Assembly (NCBI GenBank): GCA_903930535.1
Contig: CAIYYX010000163.1
Coordinates: forward strand, 1-33,792
Length of the DNA: 33,792 bases
Direction: 5' to 3'
Source of the DNA: an uncultured Sterolibacterium sp.
GTDB taxonomy: Bacteria; Pseudomonadota; Gammaproteobacteria; Burkholderiales; Rhodocyclaceae
Below, in pieces: positions 14,925 to 23,983 of this stretch. Below the pieces are notes generated by a model. That model searched no databases, had not been told where the DNA came from, and was given only the letters and a program-made list of their open reading frames with translations. How positions within the stretch are numbered: the stretch's first letter is position 1; each line of letters opens with the position of its first letter. Made by a program: the position numbers and the translations under genes.

Positions 14925-15899
14925 ATGCTGAAGATTTTCAAGTGGTGGTGGGGCATAGCGCTGGCGTTTGGCCTGCTGGGCATTGCCAGAATGTTTCTGC
15001 CGCTGCCCTTCATGAACGAGGTGGTGATCTTTTCGATCTACGCCCTGGCCTGCAACTTTCTGATCGGGCGCGTCGGCTATATTTCCTTCGGCCAGCCCGC
15101 TTACCTGGCGCTGGGCGGCTACGCCACGGCCTTTTACTTGGTCCACTTCGGCACCAACCCCTACGTCGGCATCCTGATCGGCGTGTTCGGGGGACTTCTT
15201 GCTTCCCTGATCATCGGCCCGCTGTTCGTCAGATTGCGCAGCGATTATTTTGCCATGGTGAATCTGGCCCTGGCCGTCATCGTGTTCTATCTGATGCAGA
15301 AGGTATTGGTCTCCATCACTCAGGGCGACAACGGGCTGTGGTTCCTGACCCGCATAGACTCGACGCCGATTCTGGATCTCACCCGGCCCGGCCATTTCTT
15401 CATCTTCGCCCTGATCGTCGGCTTGGCCGTCTGGGCCTTCTACAAGTATCTCGACGACTCGATTTTCGGCGCCTGCTGCCTGGCCACCAAACTGAACGAA
15501 AACAAGCTGCAGTTCCTGGGCTACAACAATTTCAGCATTCGCCTGCTGGCCTTCGTCATCGCCAACACCACCACTGCGCTGGCCGGTGCCCTGTATGCCG
15601 TCTATCTCGGCTTTGTCAGCCCGGAAATGGCCAGCCCGTCGCGCGCCGCCGACCCCGTGATCGTCACCCTCCTGGGCGGCGTGGGCACCCTGTTCGGCCC
15701 CATCGTCGGCGCCATCGCCTACACCGGCATGAAGGATGTGATCGCCAAGCTGATCGGCAACTGGGAACTGTTCATCGGTTTTCTCCTCGTCTTCATCATG
15801 CTGGTCGCTGACCGCGGCATCTGGGGCACGCTCTCGCCGGCTCTGGAAAAGCTGATCTCGCGCAAAAAGAATTCCGCCAGGGGAGAACGCGATGATTAG
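14925..15899 (+). CDS. LIV-type ABC transporter permease (LivM-like, system 1)
   Basis: The 324-residue integral membrane subunit has about nine to ten hydrophobic segments and the LivM landmarks YALACNFLIGRVGYISFGQPAYL, near the N-terminus, and TLLGGVGTLFGPIVGA, near the C-terminus. It forms the translocation channel with the LivH-like protein. Its end overlaps the next start by 8 nt, so the permeases are coupled. Confidence 0.92.
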   Translation: MLKIFKWWWGIALAFGLLGIARMFLPLPFMNEVVIFSIYALACNFLIGRVGYISFGQPAYLALGGYATAFYLVHFGTNPYVGILIGVFGGLLASLIIGPLFVRLRSDYFAMVNLALAVIVFYLMQKVLVSITQGDNGLWFLTRIDSTPILDLTRPGHFFIFALIVGLAVWAFYKYLDDSIFGACCLATKLNENKLQFLGYNNFSIRLLAFVIANTTTALAGALYAVYLGFVSPEMASPSRAADPVIVTLLGGVGTLFGPIVGAIAYTGMKDVIAKLIGNWELFIGFLLVFIMLVADRGIWGTLSPALEKLISRKKNSARGERDD

Positions 15900-16764
15900 C
15901 ACGCAATTGTTGATCTCGGGCGTGATCTTCGGGCTGTCCATAGGCAGCATCTATTTCCTGCTGGCGATAGGTCTGTCGCTGTGCTTCGGCCTGATGCGCA
16001 TCATCAGCCTGGACCAGTTGCTCTATTATTCGCTTGGCGCCTACTTCACCTATTCCGTCAATCTCCTCACGGGCAACATGTGGGTCGGCGTATTGGCCGG
16101 CATGATCGTATCCGCGCTGGCCAGTCTTGCCGTCGAGCGGCTCGTCTTCCGGCGCATCTATGCGCGCGACCCGACCTTCAGCATGATCACGTCCTTCGGA
16201 ATCCTGATCGGCGGCATAGGCATCATCAAGTTCTTCTGGGGCGTCGTGCCGCGTCCGGTGGAAGTGCCCACCCTGCTGCAGGTGGACATTCTCGGCACCG
16301 AGGTACCGGTCTACCGCCTGATGGTCATCGCCATCGCCGTATGCGTTTATATCGGCATCTGGCTGTTCCTGCACCGGACCATCGTCGGCAAGGCTATCCG
16401 GGCAGCGATCGAGGACGTGGAACACGTGGAGGGACTGGGCATCAATGTGTCGCGCCTGTTCACCCTCACCTTCGTCATCGCCGGCGCCCTGTCGGGGCTG
16501 GCCGGCGGACTGCACGCGCCGCTGATCATGGTCGACCCGACCATGGGCCTGGAGACCCTCGCCTTCGTCTTCATGGTGGTGATCATCGGCGGCCTGGGCA
16601 GCATCAAGGGAACCCTGATTTCGGCGCTGCTCGTGGGCCAGGTCGTCTCCCTGGGATCCATCATCTATGCCCCCATGGCGCAAATGGCGCCCTTCGTCAT
16701 CATGCTCCTGGTCCTCCTGATCAAGCCCACGGGTCTCTATGGCAGCCCGGTTTTCAAGCGTTAA
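15892..16764 (+). CDS. LIV-type ABC transporter permease (LivH-like, system 1)
   Basis: The 290-residue inner-membrane permease has the LivH-type GLSIGSIYFLLAIGLSLCFG opening, an FGLMRIISLDQ loop and the conserved GGLGSIKGTLISALLVG segment near the end. It completes a full five-part importer in one operon: binding protein, two ATPases and two permeases. The TAA stop overlaps the ATG of the deacetylase-like gene by 1 nt, which ties that enzyme to the transporter. Confidence 0.92.
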   Translation: MISTQLLISGVIFGLSIGSIYFLLAIGLSLCFGLMRIISLDQLLYYSLGAYFTYSVNLLTGNMWVGVLAGMIVSALASLAVERLVFRRIYARDPTFSMITSFGILIGGIGIIKFFWGVVPRPVEVPTLLQVDILGTEVPVYRLMVIAIAVCVYIGIWLFLHRTIVGKAIRAAIEDVEHVEGLGINVSRLFTLTFVIAGALSGLAGGLHAPLIMVDPTMGLETLAFVFMVVIIGGLGSIKGTLISALLVGQVVSLGSIIYAPMAQMAPFVIMLLVLLIKPTGLYGSPVFKR

Positions 16765-17672
16765 TGAACAACATGTCGAAGACTCCCCTGTTAAGCCAGC
16801 GCGTCCCCTACTCCGCCATCGTCGACCGGCCCATGCTCAAGGTCCCGGATGGCGGCCGCATGCTGGTATGGATCATCGTGAACATCGAGCACTGGGACGT
16901 AGAGCGGCCCATGCCGCGCACGGTGCTCTCCCCGCCCATGGGTCAGCCCCTGCTGCCCGATCTCGCCAACTGGGCCTGGCATGAATACGGAATGCGCGTC
17001 GGTTTCTGGCGCATCTACGACGCACTGAATGATCTGAAAATCGTGCCGACCCTGGCCTTGAACGGCATGGTTTGCAAAAGCTATCCGCGCGTGGCGCAGG
17101 CGGCACTCGATGCCGGCTGGGAGTTCATGGGCCATGGCTATGTTCAGGGTCCCATGCACAAGGTGGAAGACCAGAGGAAGGCGATCGCCGAAACGGTGGC
17201 CGCCATCAAGGACTTCACCGGCGCCGCCCCGCGCGGCTGGGAAAGCCCGGGCCTGACGGAAACCAGCGAGACCATAGATTACCTCGCCGAAGCGGGAATA
17301 GACTATGTCGCGGACTGGGTGTTCGACGACCAGCCGGTCTGGATTCCCACGGCGACTCGCCCCATGCTGTCAGTGCCCTATAGCGTTGAGATCAACGACA
17401 TCGCCATGATGGCGCTGCAAAACCACCGCGGCACCGAGATGTATGAGCGCGGCGTCGAACAGATCGACCGCCTGTGGCAGGAATCCGAAACCATCCCGCG
17501 GGTAATGGCGATCAGCGTCCATCCCTATATCAGCGGCGCGCCCCACCGCATCGCCGCCTTAGAGCGCCTGCTCAAATACGTCAAGGCCAAGCCGGGCGTG
17601 GTGATACGCACCGGCGAAGAAATCGCCGACTGGTATCGCGCCCAGGTGGCGCCTCCAGGCTTAAATCCTTGA
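16764..17672 (+). CDS. Polysaccharide deacetylase-like (PuuE-type) hydrolase
   Basis: The 302-residue protein has a CE4/NodB-type barrel close to the PuuE allantoinase and peptidoglycan-deacetylase-like branch. Landmarks are GRMLVWIIVNIEHWD, EYGMRVGFWRIYDAL, GWEFMGHGYVQGPMH, PRGWESPGLTET, a DYVADWVFDDQPVW turn and VMAISVHPYISG. The classical D-D and HxxxH metal residues are changed to N-I-E-H (residues 40-43) and G-H-G-Y-V (H124), as in cyclic-amide-acting relatives, so C-N hydrolysis of an amide or imide is more likely than sugar deacetylation. No signal peptide, hence cytoplasmic. The ATG overlaps the permease stop. It would open or deacylate an amide substrate brought in by the adjacent importer; the substrate is an inference. 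Confidence 0.8.
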   Translation: MNNMSKTPLLSQRVPYSAIVDRPMLKVPDGGRMLVWIIVNIEHWDVERPMPRTVLSPPMGQPLLPDLANWAWHEYGMRVGFWRIYDALNDLKIVPTLALNGMVCKSYPRVAQAALDAGWEFMGHGYVQGPMHKVEDQRKAIAETVAAIKDFTGAAPRGWESPGLTETSETIDYLAEAGIDYVADWVFDDQPVWIPTATRPMLSVPYSVEINDIAMMALQNHRGTEMYERGVEQIDRLWQESETIPRVMAISVHPYISGAPHRIAALERLLKYVKAKPGVVIRTGEEIADWYRAQVAPPGLNP

Positions 17673-17725
17673 CCAAACCATCAGGCTCAAAGACTGCTGC
17701 TTCCCGCTCCCCGGTCAGCAAGAGA

Positions 17726-18343
17726 ATGCCGCCCGCACAGCGCGAGAAACAGATTCTCGAAGGCGCGATCTCGTTTTTCTCGGAAGTCGGGTTTTCCGGC
17801 CAGACACGGGAGCTGTCGCGGCGCTTAGGCATCACGCAGCCGCTTCTGTATCGCTATTTTTCCTCGAAGCAGGCGCTCATCGAGCGCGTCTACGATCATG
17901 TTTTTCTCGGCCGCTGGAACCCGAACTGGGTGGGCCTGATTCAGGATCAGAAACTGCCTCTGCGTGAAAGGCTGATCGAGTTTTATCGTCAGTATGCGGC
18001 GGCGACCTATCAGCCCGAATGGATACGCATCTATATATACGCCGGCCTGGCCGACACGGGTCTGAACAAGCGCTATCTCGACCTCATCGAGCGCGAACTG
18101 CTCTCCGCCTTATGCCTGGAGTTGCGCCGCTATTGCGGCCATGAGGACTCGAGCACAAAAGTATCCCACGAGGAAGTGGAATTCGCCTGGAGTCTTCACG
18201 GCGGCATGTTTTATTACGCCGTCCGCCACTTCATCTTCGGCGTCGACATCCATGTCGATTTCATGACCAATGCGACGTTGGTTCTCGACAATTTCCTGGA
18301 CGGTGTCGGCGGCAATTATCGGAAATTGCTGAAGCCGAAATAG
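17726..18343 (+). CDS. TetR-family transcriptional regulator
   Basis: From the ATG at 17726 the protein has 205 residues. The N-terminal helix-turn-helix is clear: REKQILEGAISFFSEVGFSG, then TRELSRRLGITQPLLYRYF and SSKQALIERVYDHVF. The C-terminal ligand domain is divergent, as usual. A TTG at 17669, overlapping the deacetylase stop, would add 19 residues and is an alternative. Neither start has a strong ribosome binding site, so coupled translation is possible. It is the last gene of the rightward operon and faces the end of the leftward operon, so it probably controls one or both in response to a pathway compound. The targets are inferred. Confidence 0.85.
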   Translation: MPPAQREKQILEGAISFFSEVGFSGQTRELSRRLGITQPLLYRYFSSKQALIERVYDHVFLGRWNPNWVGLIQDQKLPLRERLIEFYRQYAAATYQPEWIRIYIYAGLADTGLNKRYLDLIERELLSALCLELRRYCGHEDSSTKVSHEEVEFAWSLHGGMFYYAVRHFIFGVDIHVDFMTNATLVLDNFLDGVGGNYRKLLKPK

Positions 18344-18459
18344 TCCGCAGTCAGCCTCCTGTGCAAGCAGGGCGTTGAATGCCGGAACCCCTTGCGGGTT
18401 CAGGTTGATGGAACAAAGAGCGACGAGGCGGTTGAGCGCAAAAGCGTTGCCTTAATCGC
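18344..18459. other. Gap between convergent operons, with a small hairpin
   Basis: This 116-bp gap separates two operons that converge. GAACCCC-TTGC-GGGTTC near 18382-18399 can form a 6-bp GC stem but has no T-run in either direction, so it is not a convincing Rho-independent terminator. Confidence 0.4.
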
Positions 18460-19419
18460 TCAGGGTTTCTTGCGCACGCCCTTAGCCGCTCCTGCTCTTT
18501 TCACGACGGCAGGCGTTGCCCACTGCTCGAGAACGTCATAGACGGAGGCCGTATCGTCCTGGGCGTGACCCATCGCCATGGCAGCATGGTAGATGGGCAA
18601 GGTGGCGGAAAAGAGCGGCGCCGGCACCGAGAGATCGCGCAGGGCGTCGGCGATCAGGCCCATGTCCTTCTTCCACACCTCGACCTTCATCGTCGCATTG
18701 TTCCAGCTGCGATCGGCCATGACAGGTCCCCTGACCTGGAATATGCGCGAACCGCCGGCGCCGTCGGCGAGCACATGGACCATGGTCTTGGCATCCAGCC
18801 CCATTCTTGTGCCCATCAACAGCGCCTCGGCGGTGGAAACATTGTGGATGGCGACGAGCAGATTGGCGACCAGCTTCATCTGCATGCCTCTGCCGAAATC
18901 GCCGACCTTATAGGTTGCCCGCGCGAATCCGTCAAACACCTGAGCGATACGCGCTATGGCCTTGGCATTGCCGCTGGCATACACGGCCAGGTCGCGTGTC
19001 TTCGCCTGCTCTCCCGTACCCGACAAGGGGCAGTCGAGGAGAATCATTCCGGCAGCGGCGAGCACGTCGCGCGCCTGCTCCTTTGCCTCAATCGGCAGGG
19101 TGGAGAGATCTGCCACGACGCTGCCCCTTTGCCCATGAGATGCGATTTCCCCCGCGACACTTTCCAAAGCCGCCACGGAGGGCAGCGACAGGAGGATAAA
19201 ATCGCACTGTTTTGCCACTGCGGCCGTATTCTTTTCGGCGCTTCCGCCCTGCCCGGTAAGGCGCTTGCTTGCCGCCTTGAGCGGGTCGTAGCCAAAAACA
19301 GCGAAGCCTGCCTTGAGCAGATTTCCGGCTATGGCCGAACCCATGATGCCAAGGCCGATGACACCCACTTGCGGCGCACTGGCCGCCTTGCTGCTGCTGG
19401 CTTTCATGACATCATTCAC
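18460..19419 (-). CDS. 3-hydroxyisobutyrate dehydrogenase-like (beta-hydroxyacid dehydrogenase) enzyme
   Basis: The 319-residue NAD(P)-dependent oxidoreductase has the cofactor motif VGVIGLGIMGSAIAGNLL (about 18-35), a substrate motif DCPLSGTGEQAKTRDL in the place of the usual D-x-P-V-S-G-G, and catalytic Lys182 in GMQMKLVANLL. It should oxidise a 3-hydroxyacid or reduce a semialdehyde. The ATG overlaps the stop of the upstream amidohydrolase gene (ATGA), so it is the last gene of the leftward operon. The first 15 residues (Ser/Ala-rich) precede the Rossmann fold; M5 is an alternative start. A second member of this family, in a different subgroup, is encoded at 27268-28164. Confidence 0.9.
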   Translation of the reverse strand: MNDVMKASSSKAASAPQVGVIGLGIMGSAIAGNLLKAGFAVFGYDPLKAASKRLTGQGGSAEKNTAAVAKQCDFILLSLPSVAALESVAGEIASHGQRGSVVADLSTLPIEAKEQARDVLAAAGMILLDCPLSGTGEQAKTRDLAVYASGNAKAIARIAQVFDGFARATYKVGDFGRGMQMKLVANLLVAIHNVSTAEALLMGTRMGLDAKTMVHVLADGAGGSRIFQVRGPVMADRSWNNATMKVEVWKKDMGLIADALRDLSVPAPLFSATLPIYHAAMAMGHAQDDTASVYDVLEQWATPAVVKRAGAAKGVRKKP

Positions 19420-20591
19420 CGGGGCAATTTTATTTTCAGGAGCTTCACCGCGTTCATGCCTTCGACCAGTTCGCGGTCTGCTTTCGACAGCCGCTTGACC
19501 GATTTGATGAGGCCGCGCGGATCCTCCTCACCCATGTCGTAGGGGTAGTCCGTGCCAAGCATGACGTGATCGGCGCCGAAGCGCTCGATGAGGCGCTTCA
19601 GCATTTCCGGGTCGAAGGTGATGCTGTCGAAATAGAATTTTTCGAGATAGCTTGAAGGAGCCTTCTTGATCACCGTGCGGCAGTCGGGACGGGCGCGCCA
19701 GGCGTGATCCATTCTCGCCCAGTAGTGGGCAATGAAGCCGCCGCCATGGGCCGCGATGAACTTGATCTTGGGATTCCGGGCGACGACGCCGTCAAAGATC
19801 AGGTGGCTGACGGCGATGGTCGTGTCGAGCGGATTGCCGATGACGTTGTTGAAATAATGATTGGTCAATCGGCTGCCTTCTGTGAATCCCAAAGGATGCA
19901 TGAAGATGACGGTTCCCAGCTCGTTGGCCTTGGCGAAGAATTTCTCCAGGCCGAGCTTGGGGTCGGTGAGATTCAGGCCATTGACGTTGGTGTTGATCTC
20001 GACGCCGCGCAGGCCCAGCACCTTGACCGCATATTCGAGTTCGCGCACCGCCAGTTCGGCGTTTTGCAGCGGCACCGAGCCCAGACCGACGAAGCGGTCG
20101 GGATGCCTGGCCGCCAGCGCGGCGATGCCCTCGTTCACCTCGCGGGCGAGTTGCGCACCGTGGTCGGGTTCGGTGAAGTAGAAGTAATGGTAAGGGGCGG
20201 GGCAGACCGCCTGGATATCCACCCCCATCCTGTCCATGTCCTTCAGCCTCTCTTCGATTCCGGTCAGTTTGGGGGCGCGGTCCTTCATCTGCTTGAGGTT
20301 GGTCTGGTTCGTCAGCTCGTTGGCGAAAGTGACTGTCGGGTCATAGCGCGCAGGATGGAGATCCGCTGTCTTTGCGCTGATTTCCGGATTCAGATAATGG
20401 CAGTGGATGTCGACCACCTTGGCCCGCCCGCGGGCATCGCGCACAATCGTCTTCTTAGCGGCAGCGGGCTTTGTGGCGGCCCTGGTCGCCGCCGATCTTA
20501 CGGAGACCGATGGACGCGTGTGGGTTTGGCTATGCGTTTGGCCATGACTATGCGCAGGATTGGCGCAAGTGGGTGAACATGTATAGAGCAT
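19416..20591 (-). CDS. Amidohydrolase_2 (ACMSD-like) enzyme with a Cys/His-rich N-terminal extension
   Basis: The catalytic part (about 58-390) is a metal-dependent TIM barrel of the amidohydrolase-2 family. H63 and H65 are in VVDIHCHY, H232 in IFMHPLG, H282 in AAHGGG and D348 in MLGTDYPYDMG. Relatives include aminocarboxymuconate-semialdehyde decarboxylase, resorcylate decarboxylases and lactone hydrolases, so decarboxylation or ring-opening hydrolysis is the expected chemistry. Residues 1-57 are unusual: MLYTCSPTCANPAHSHGQTH and a further THT are rich in Cys and His, then Ala/Thr/Lys-rich. This could bind metal, or a start further in could be used, but no good internal ATG exists before the HxH motif. 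It lies 21 nt after the LivF-like gene of system 2. Confidence 0.82.
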   Translation of the reverse strand: MLYTCSPTCANPAHSHGQTHSQTHTRPSVSVRSAATRAATKPAAAKKTIVRDARGRAKVVDIHCHYLNPEISAKTADLHPARYDPTVTFANELTNQTNLKQMKDRAPKLTGIEERLKDMDRMGVDIQAVCPAPYHYFYFTEPDHGAQLAREVNEGIAALAARHPDRFVGLGSVPLQNAELAVRELEYAVKVLGLRGVEINTNVNGLNLTDPKLGLEKFFAKANELGTVIFMHPLGFTEGSRLTNHYFNNVIGNPLDTTIAVSHLIFDGVVARNPKIKFIAAHGGGFIAHYWARMDHAWRARPDCRTVIKKAPSSYLEKFYFDSITFDPEMLKRLIERFGADHVMLGTDYPYDMGEEDPRGLIKSVKRLSKADRELVEGMNAVKLLKIKLPR

Positions 20592-20612
20592 GGAAGTTCC
20601 AGTGAGTGAGGT

Positions 20613-21339
<727 letters not shown>

Positions 21340-21350
<11 letters not shown>

Positions 21351-22092
21351 GATAAATCTCCCGCGTCATGGGATCATTGACCACCTTGTTGCGGTCCCCC
21401 TCGACGATCAGCTGGCCGTAATGCAGGACAGTGATCTGCTCGGCAAAATCCAGGGCAATGTCCATGTCGTGCTCTATCATCACGATCGCCGTCTCGCTTG
21501 GTATCGAGGCGATCAACTCCTTGATGATCAGCCGCTCGTCCTGCGACAGGCCGGCGAAGGGTTCGTCGAGCAGCAGCAACTTGGGCTCCTGCGCCAGCGC
21601 CAGGGCGATCTCCACCCGCCGCTGCTCGCCGTAGGAAATCTCGCTAATCCGGTGTTGCGCGCGGTGTGACAGGCCGACGCTGGCGAGAAGCGCCGCGGCC
21701 TTGTCATAGAGGTCCGTCCTCGCAGCCAGCGCAGTGAAGGCATTGCGCTTCAAGGGCATCAGGCCCATGAGCGAGAGCACGACATTGTGGGCGAGCGTGT
21801 CCCTCGTAAACAGATTGATGATCTGATAAGTCCTGGCCATGCCGACACGCGCACGCTCGGGCACAGGCTGCCGCGTCACATCGTGGCCGAGCACGCGTAT
21901 CGTTCCCGCGTCGGGCTTGATCTCTCCCTGGATGAGACCGAAGAGCGTCGTCTTGCCCGCGCCGTTTGGCCCGATGATGAGCCGCCTCTCGCCGGGAGCA
22001 ACGGTCAGGGACACGTTCTGGGTGACGGCTATGCCGCCATAGGACTTGCACAGACCGCGGACTTCGAGAGCCGGCGTCATCGCTGCGGTCAT
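21340..22092 (-). CDS. LIV-type ABC transporter ATPase (LivG-like, system 2)
   Basis: The 250-residue ATPase has Walker A GPNGAGKTT (Lys47), a LivG-type signature ISYGEQRRVEIALAL, Walker B LLLLDEPFAGL and switch His in VMIEHDMDI. Its ATG overlaps the LivM-like stop by 4 nt (ATGA). M5 is an alternative start. It is complete. Confidence 0.92.
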
Positions 22093-23021
22093 CGCGGCCC
22101 ACCCCTAAGTCTTCGCAGCAGGGCGAGCGTTCCCGGGACGATGCCGGCGGGCATGACGATGACGATGAAGACAAAGACGATGCCCATGAGCATGTTCCAG
22201 CGCTCGACATAGGCCGATGCGTAATTCTTCAGCAGCATCACCAGCGCGGCGCCGACCACGGGCCCTGCCAGTGTTCCCGAGCCGCCGGCGATGACGGCGA
22301 GCAGCGCTTCTGCGGAAACCGTCACCGACATCACGCTGGGATGGATGTACTTGTTGAAATAGACGTAGAGCAATCCGGCCAGCGCGCCAAGAAAACTCGA
22401 GAAGACGAAGGTCACCCAGCGTATGCCCCAGACGTTGTAACCCAGGGAACTCATGCGTCGCCACTGGTCGCGGGTGCCGCGCAAAGTGGCGCCGAATGGG
22501 GAGTTCACGAAGCGGGCGATTGAGTAGAGCGCCGCCACCGTGATGATCAGGACGAACCAGTAGAACGCGCTGCTGTTGCCAAGATCGATGCCGAAGGGGG
22601 AAGGCCGCGTCAGGCCTGAGAGGCCATTGTCGCCATTGGTGACGCCGACCCAGCGGTAGCAAAGTCCCCAGACGATTTGCGAAAGCGCCAATGTCAGCAT
22701 CAGGAATCCGAGTCCGGAGGCGCGCAGCGCAATCCAGCCGAAGCCGCAGCCAATCAGCGTGGTGAGAAGCAAGGCGGCCGGCGCGGTGACCGCATGTCCG
22801 AGCCCCATGCGCAATGACAGCCAGGCCGAAATGTAGGCGGACAAGCCGAGATAGGAGGCATGGCCCAGCGAGGTCAAGCCTGCGTAGCCCACCAGCAGAT
22901 TCAGGCTCGCAGCAAAAATCGCGGCGATCAGGATCTGGCTGGCGAGATTGACGTAATACTCGCCGGAGAACCATGGCAGGCAAATCAGCAGGGCGAGCAG
23001 CAGGATGTAGTTGCGCCTCAT
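22089..23021 (-). CDS. LIV-type ABC transporter permease (LivM-like, system 2)
   Basis: The 310-residue membrane protein has a LivM-type ASLNLLVGYAGLTSLGHASYLG segment near the start and GGSGTLAGPVVGAALVM near the end, with about nine hydrophobic helices. It forms a channel with the LivH-like protein encoded 12 nt upstream. It differs clearly in sequence from the system 1 LivM, so the two importers are probably not recent copies. Confidence 0.92.
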   Translation of the reverse strand: MRRNYILLLALLICLPWFSGEYYVNLASQILIAAIFAASLNLLVGYAGLTSLGHASYLGLSAYISAWLSLRMGLGHAVTAPAALLLTTLIGCGFGWIALRASGLGFLMLTLALSQIVWGLCYRWVGVTNGDNGLSGLTRPSPFGIDLGNSSAFYWFVLIITVAALYSIARFVNSPFGATLRGTRDQWRRMSSLGYNVWGIRWVTFVFSSFLGALAGLLYVYFNKYIHPSVMSVTVSAEALLAVIAGGSGTLAGPVVGAALVMLLKNYASAYVERWNMLMGIVFVFIVIVMPAGIVPGTLALLRRLRGGPR

Positions 23022-23033
23022 GGCCTCACGTCC

Positions 23034-23894
23034 TCACGTCCTGATGGTTCCGAAAAGCCCGGTGGGCCGGAAGGCGATGACGATGACCATGGGCAGGAAG
23101 AGAATGACGTAGGCTAAGTCAGGCAACAGTGCAGTACCGAAGGTGTAAATGAAGCCGATGATGAAGCTGGCGACGAAGGTTCCGATGAGACTGCCTATGC
23201 CGCCCAGGATGACGACGATCAGAGCGAGCGAGAGCATGTCCGAATCGAGTCCGGGATAGGCCGAGAATATCGGCCCGCCGACCGCCCCGCCCAGGCCCGC
23301 GAGGAACGCGCCCAGGCAGAAGACCGTGGTGAACAACGCGGAAGCGCGAATCCCCACGGCGCGCGCCATCTGCATGTCGTCGACGCCGGCGCGAATCATC
23401 GCACCCAGCCGCGTCCTCTCCATCAGCAGGTAGAGGATGATCGCGACCACCACGGCGATGCCGATCACGACCAGGCGATAGGTGGGGAAGGTCAGGCCCA
23501 TGAAGTGCAGGGGCGCCTGGAACATCGCCGGGGTCTGTATGGGTATGGTGTCTCCGCCCCAGACGATGAGGCAAAAGTCCGCGGTGATGAAGGAGATTCC
23601 GAGGGTTGCCAGGACCTGGCCTTGCGCGTTGCCGGAAATCCGGCGCAGGATCAGCCGCTCGATCAGGCCGCCGACCACGCCGACCACCAGCGCAGCGCAC
23701 AGCGCCGCGACAGCCAGACCCGCCTCGAAGCGCATCGCCGTCACCGCGACATAGGCGCCCAGCATGAACAGCGCGCCATGAGTCAGATTGGCGATGCGCA
23801 TCAAGCCAAAGATGAGTGCGAAGCCCGAAGACAGGAGAAACAACAGGCCGCCCAGTGCAAAGCTGTTCAACGCCTGTATTTGCCAAAACTGCAT
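23034..23894 (-). CDS. LIV-type ABC transporter permease (LivH-like, system 2)
   Basis: The 286-residue permease has LivH landmarks: FALGGLLFLLSSGFALIFGL, the RIANLTHGALFMLGAY loop, an ILRRISGNAQ segment and VVILGGIGSLIGTFVAS near the end. It is the first membrane component of system 2, after the binding-protein gene and an 89-nt gap filled by a palindromic repeat. Confidence 0.92.
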   Translation of the reverse strand: MQFWQIQALNSFALGGLLFLLSSGFALIFGLMRIANLTHGALFMLGAYVAVTAMRFEAGLAVAALCAALVVGVVGGLIERLILRRISGNAQGQVLATLGISFITADFCLIVWGGDTIPIQTPAMFQAPLHFMGLTFPTYRLVVIGIAVVVAIILYLLMERTRLGAMIRAGVDDMQMARAVGIRASALFTTVFCLGAFLAGLGGAVGGPIFSAYPGLDSDMLSLALIVVILGGIGSLIGTFVASFIIGFIYTFGTALLPDLAYVILFLPMVIVIAFRPTGLFGTIRT

Positions 23895-23918
23895 GCTTTG
23901 ATTCCGCTAGTCGATCAA

Positions 23919-23980
23919 GATTGCTTCGCTGCGCTCGCAATGACGACGGTCATTGCGAGGAGCGAAGCGAGGAAGCAATC
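23919..23980. repeat. GTCATTGCGAG-type inverted repeat
   Basis: The left arm (23919-23944) reads GATTGCTTCGCTGCGCTCGC followed by AATGAC. The right arm (23949-23980) is its reverse complement apart from a few inserted bases (GTCATTGCGAGGAGCGAAGC...). It begins 3 nt after the binding-protein gene stop and fills the gap before the permease genes. Such elements can stabilise upstream mRNA or attenuate downstream expression. A degenerate copy is at 6476-6515. Confidence 0.85.
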
Positions 23981-23983
23981 AGA

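Noticed and set aside
15981..16763. Upstream in-frame extension of the deacetylase-like gene
   Set aside because: This part is the +2 shadow of the LivH-like permease. The ATG at 16764, overlapping the permease stop, is the sensible start.
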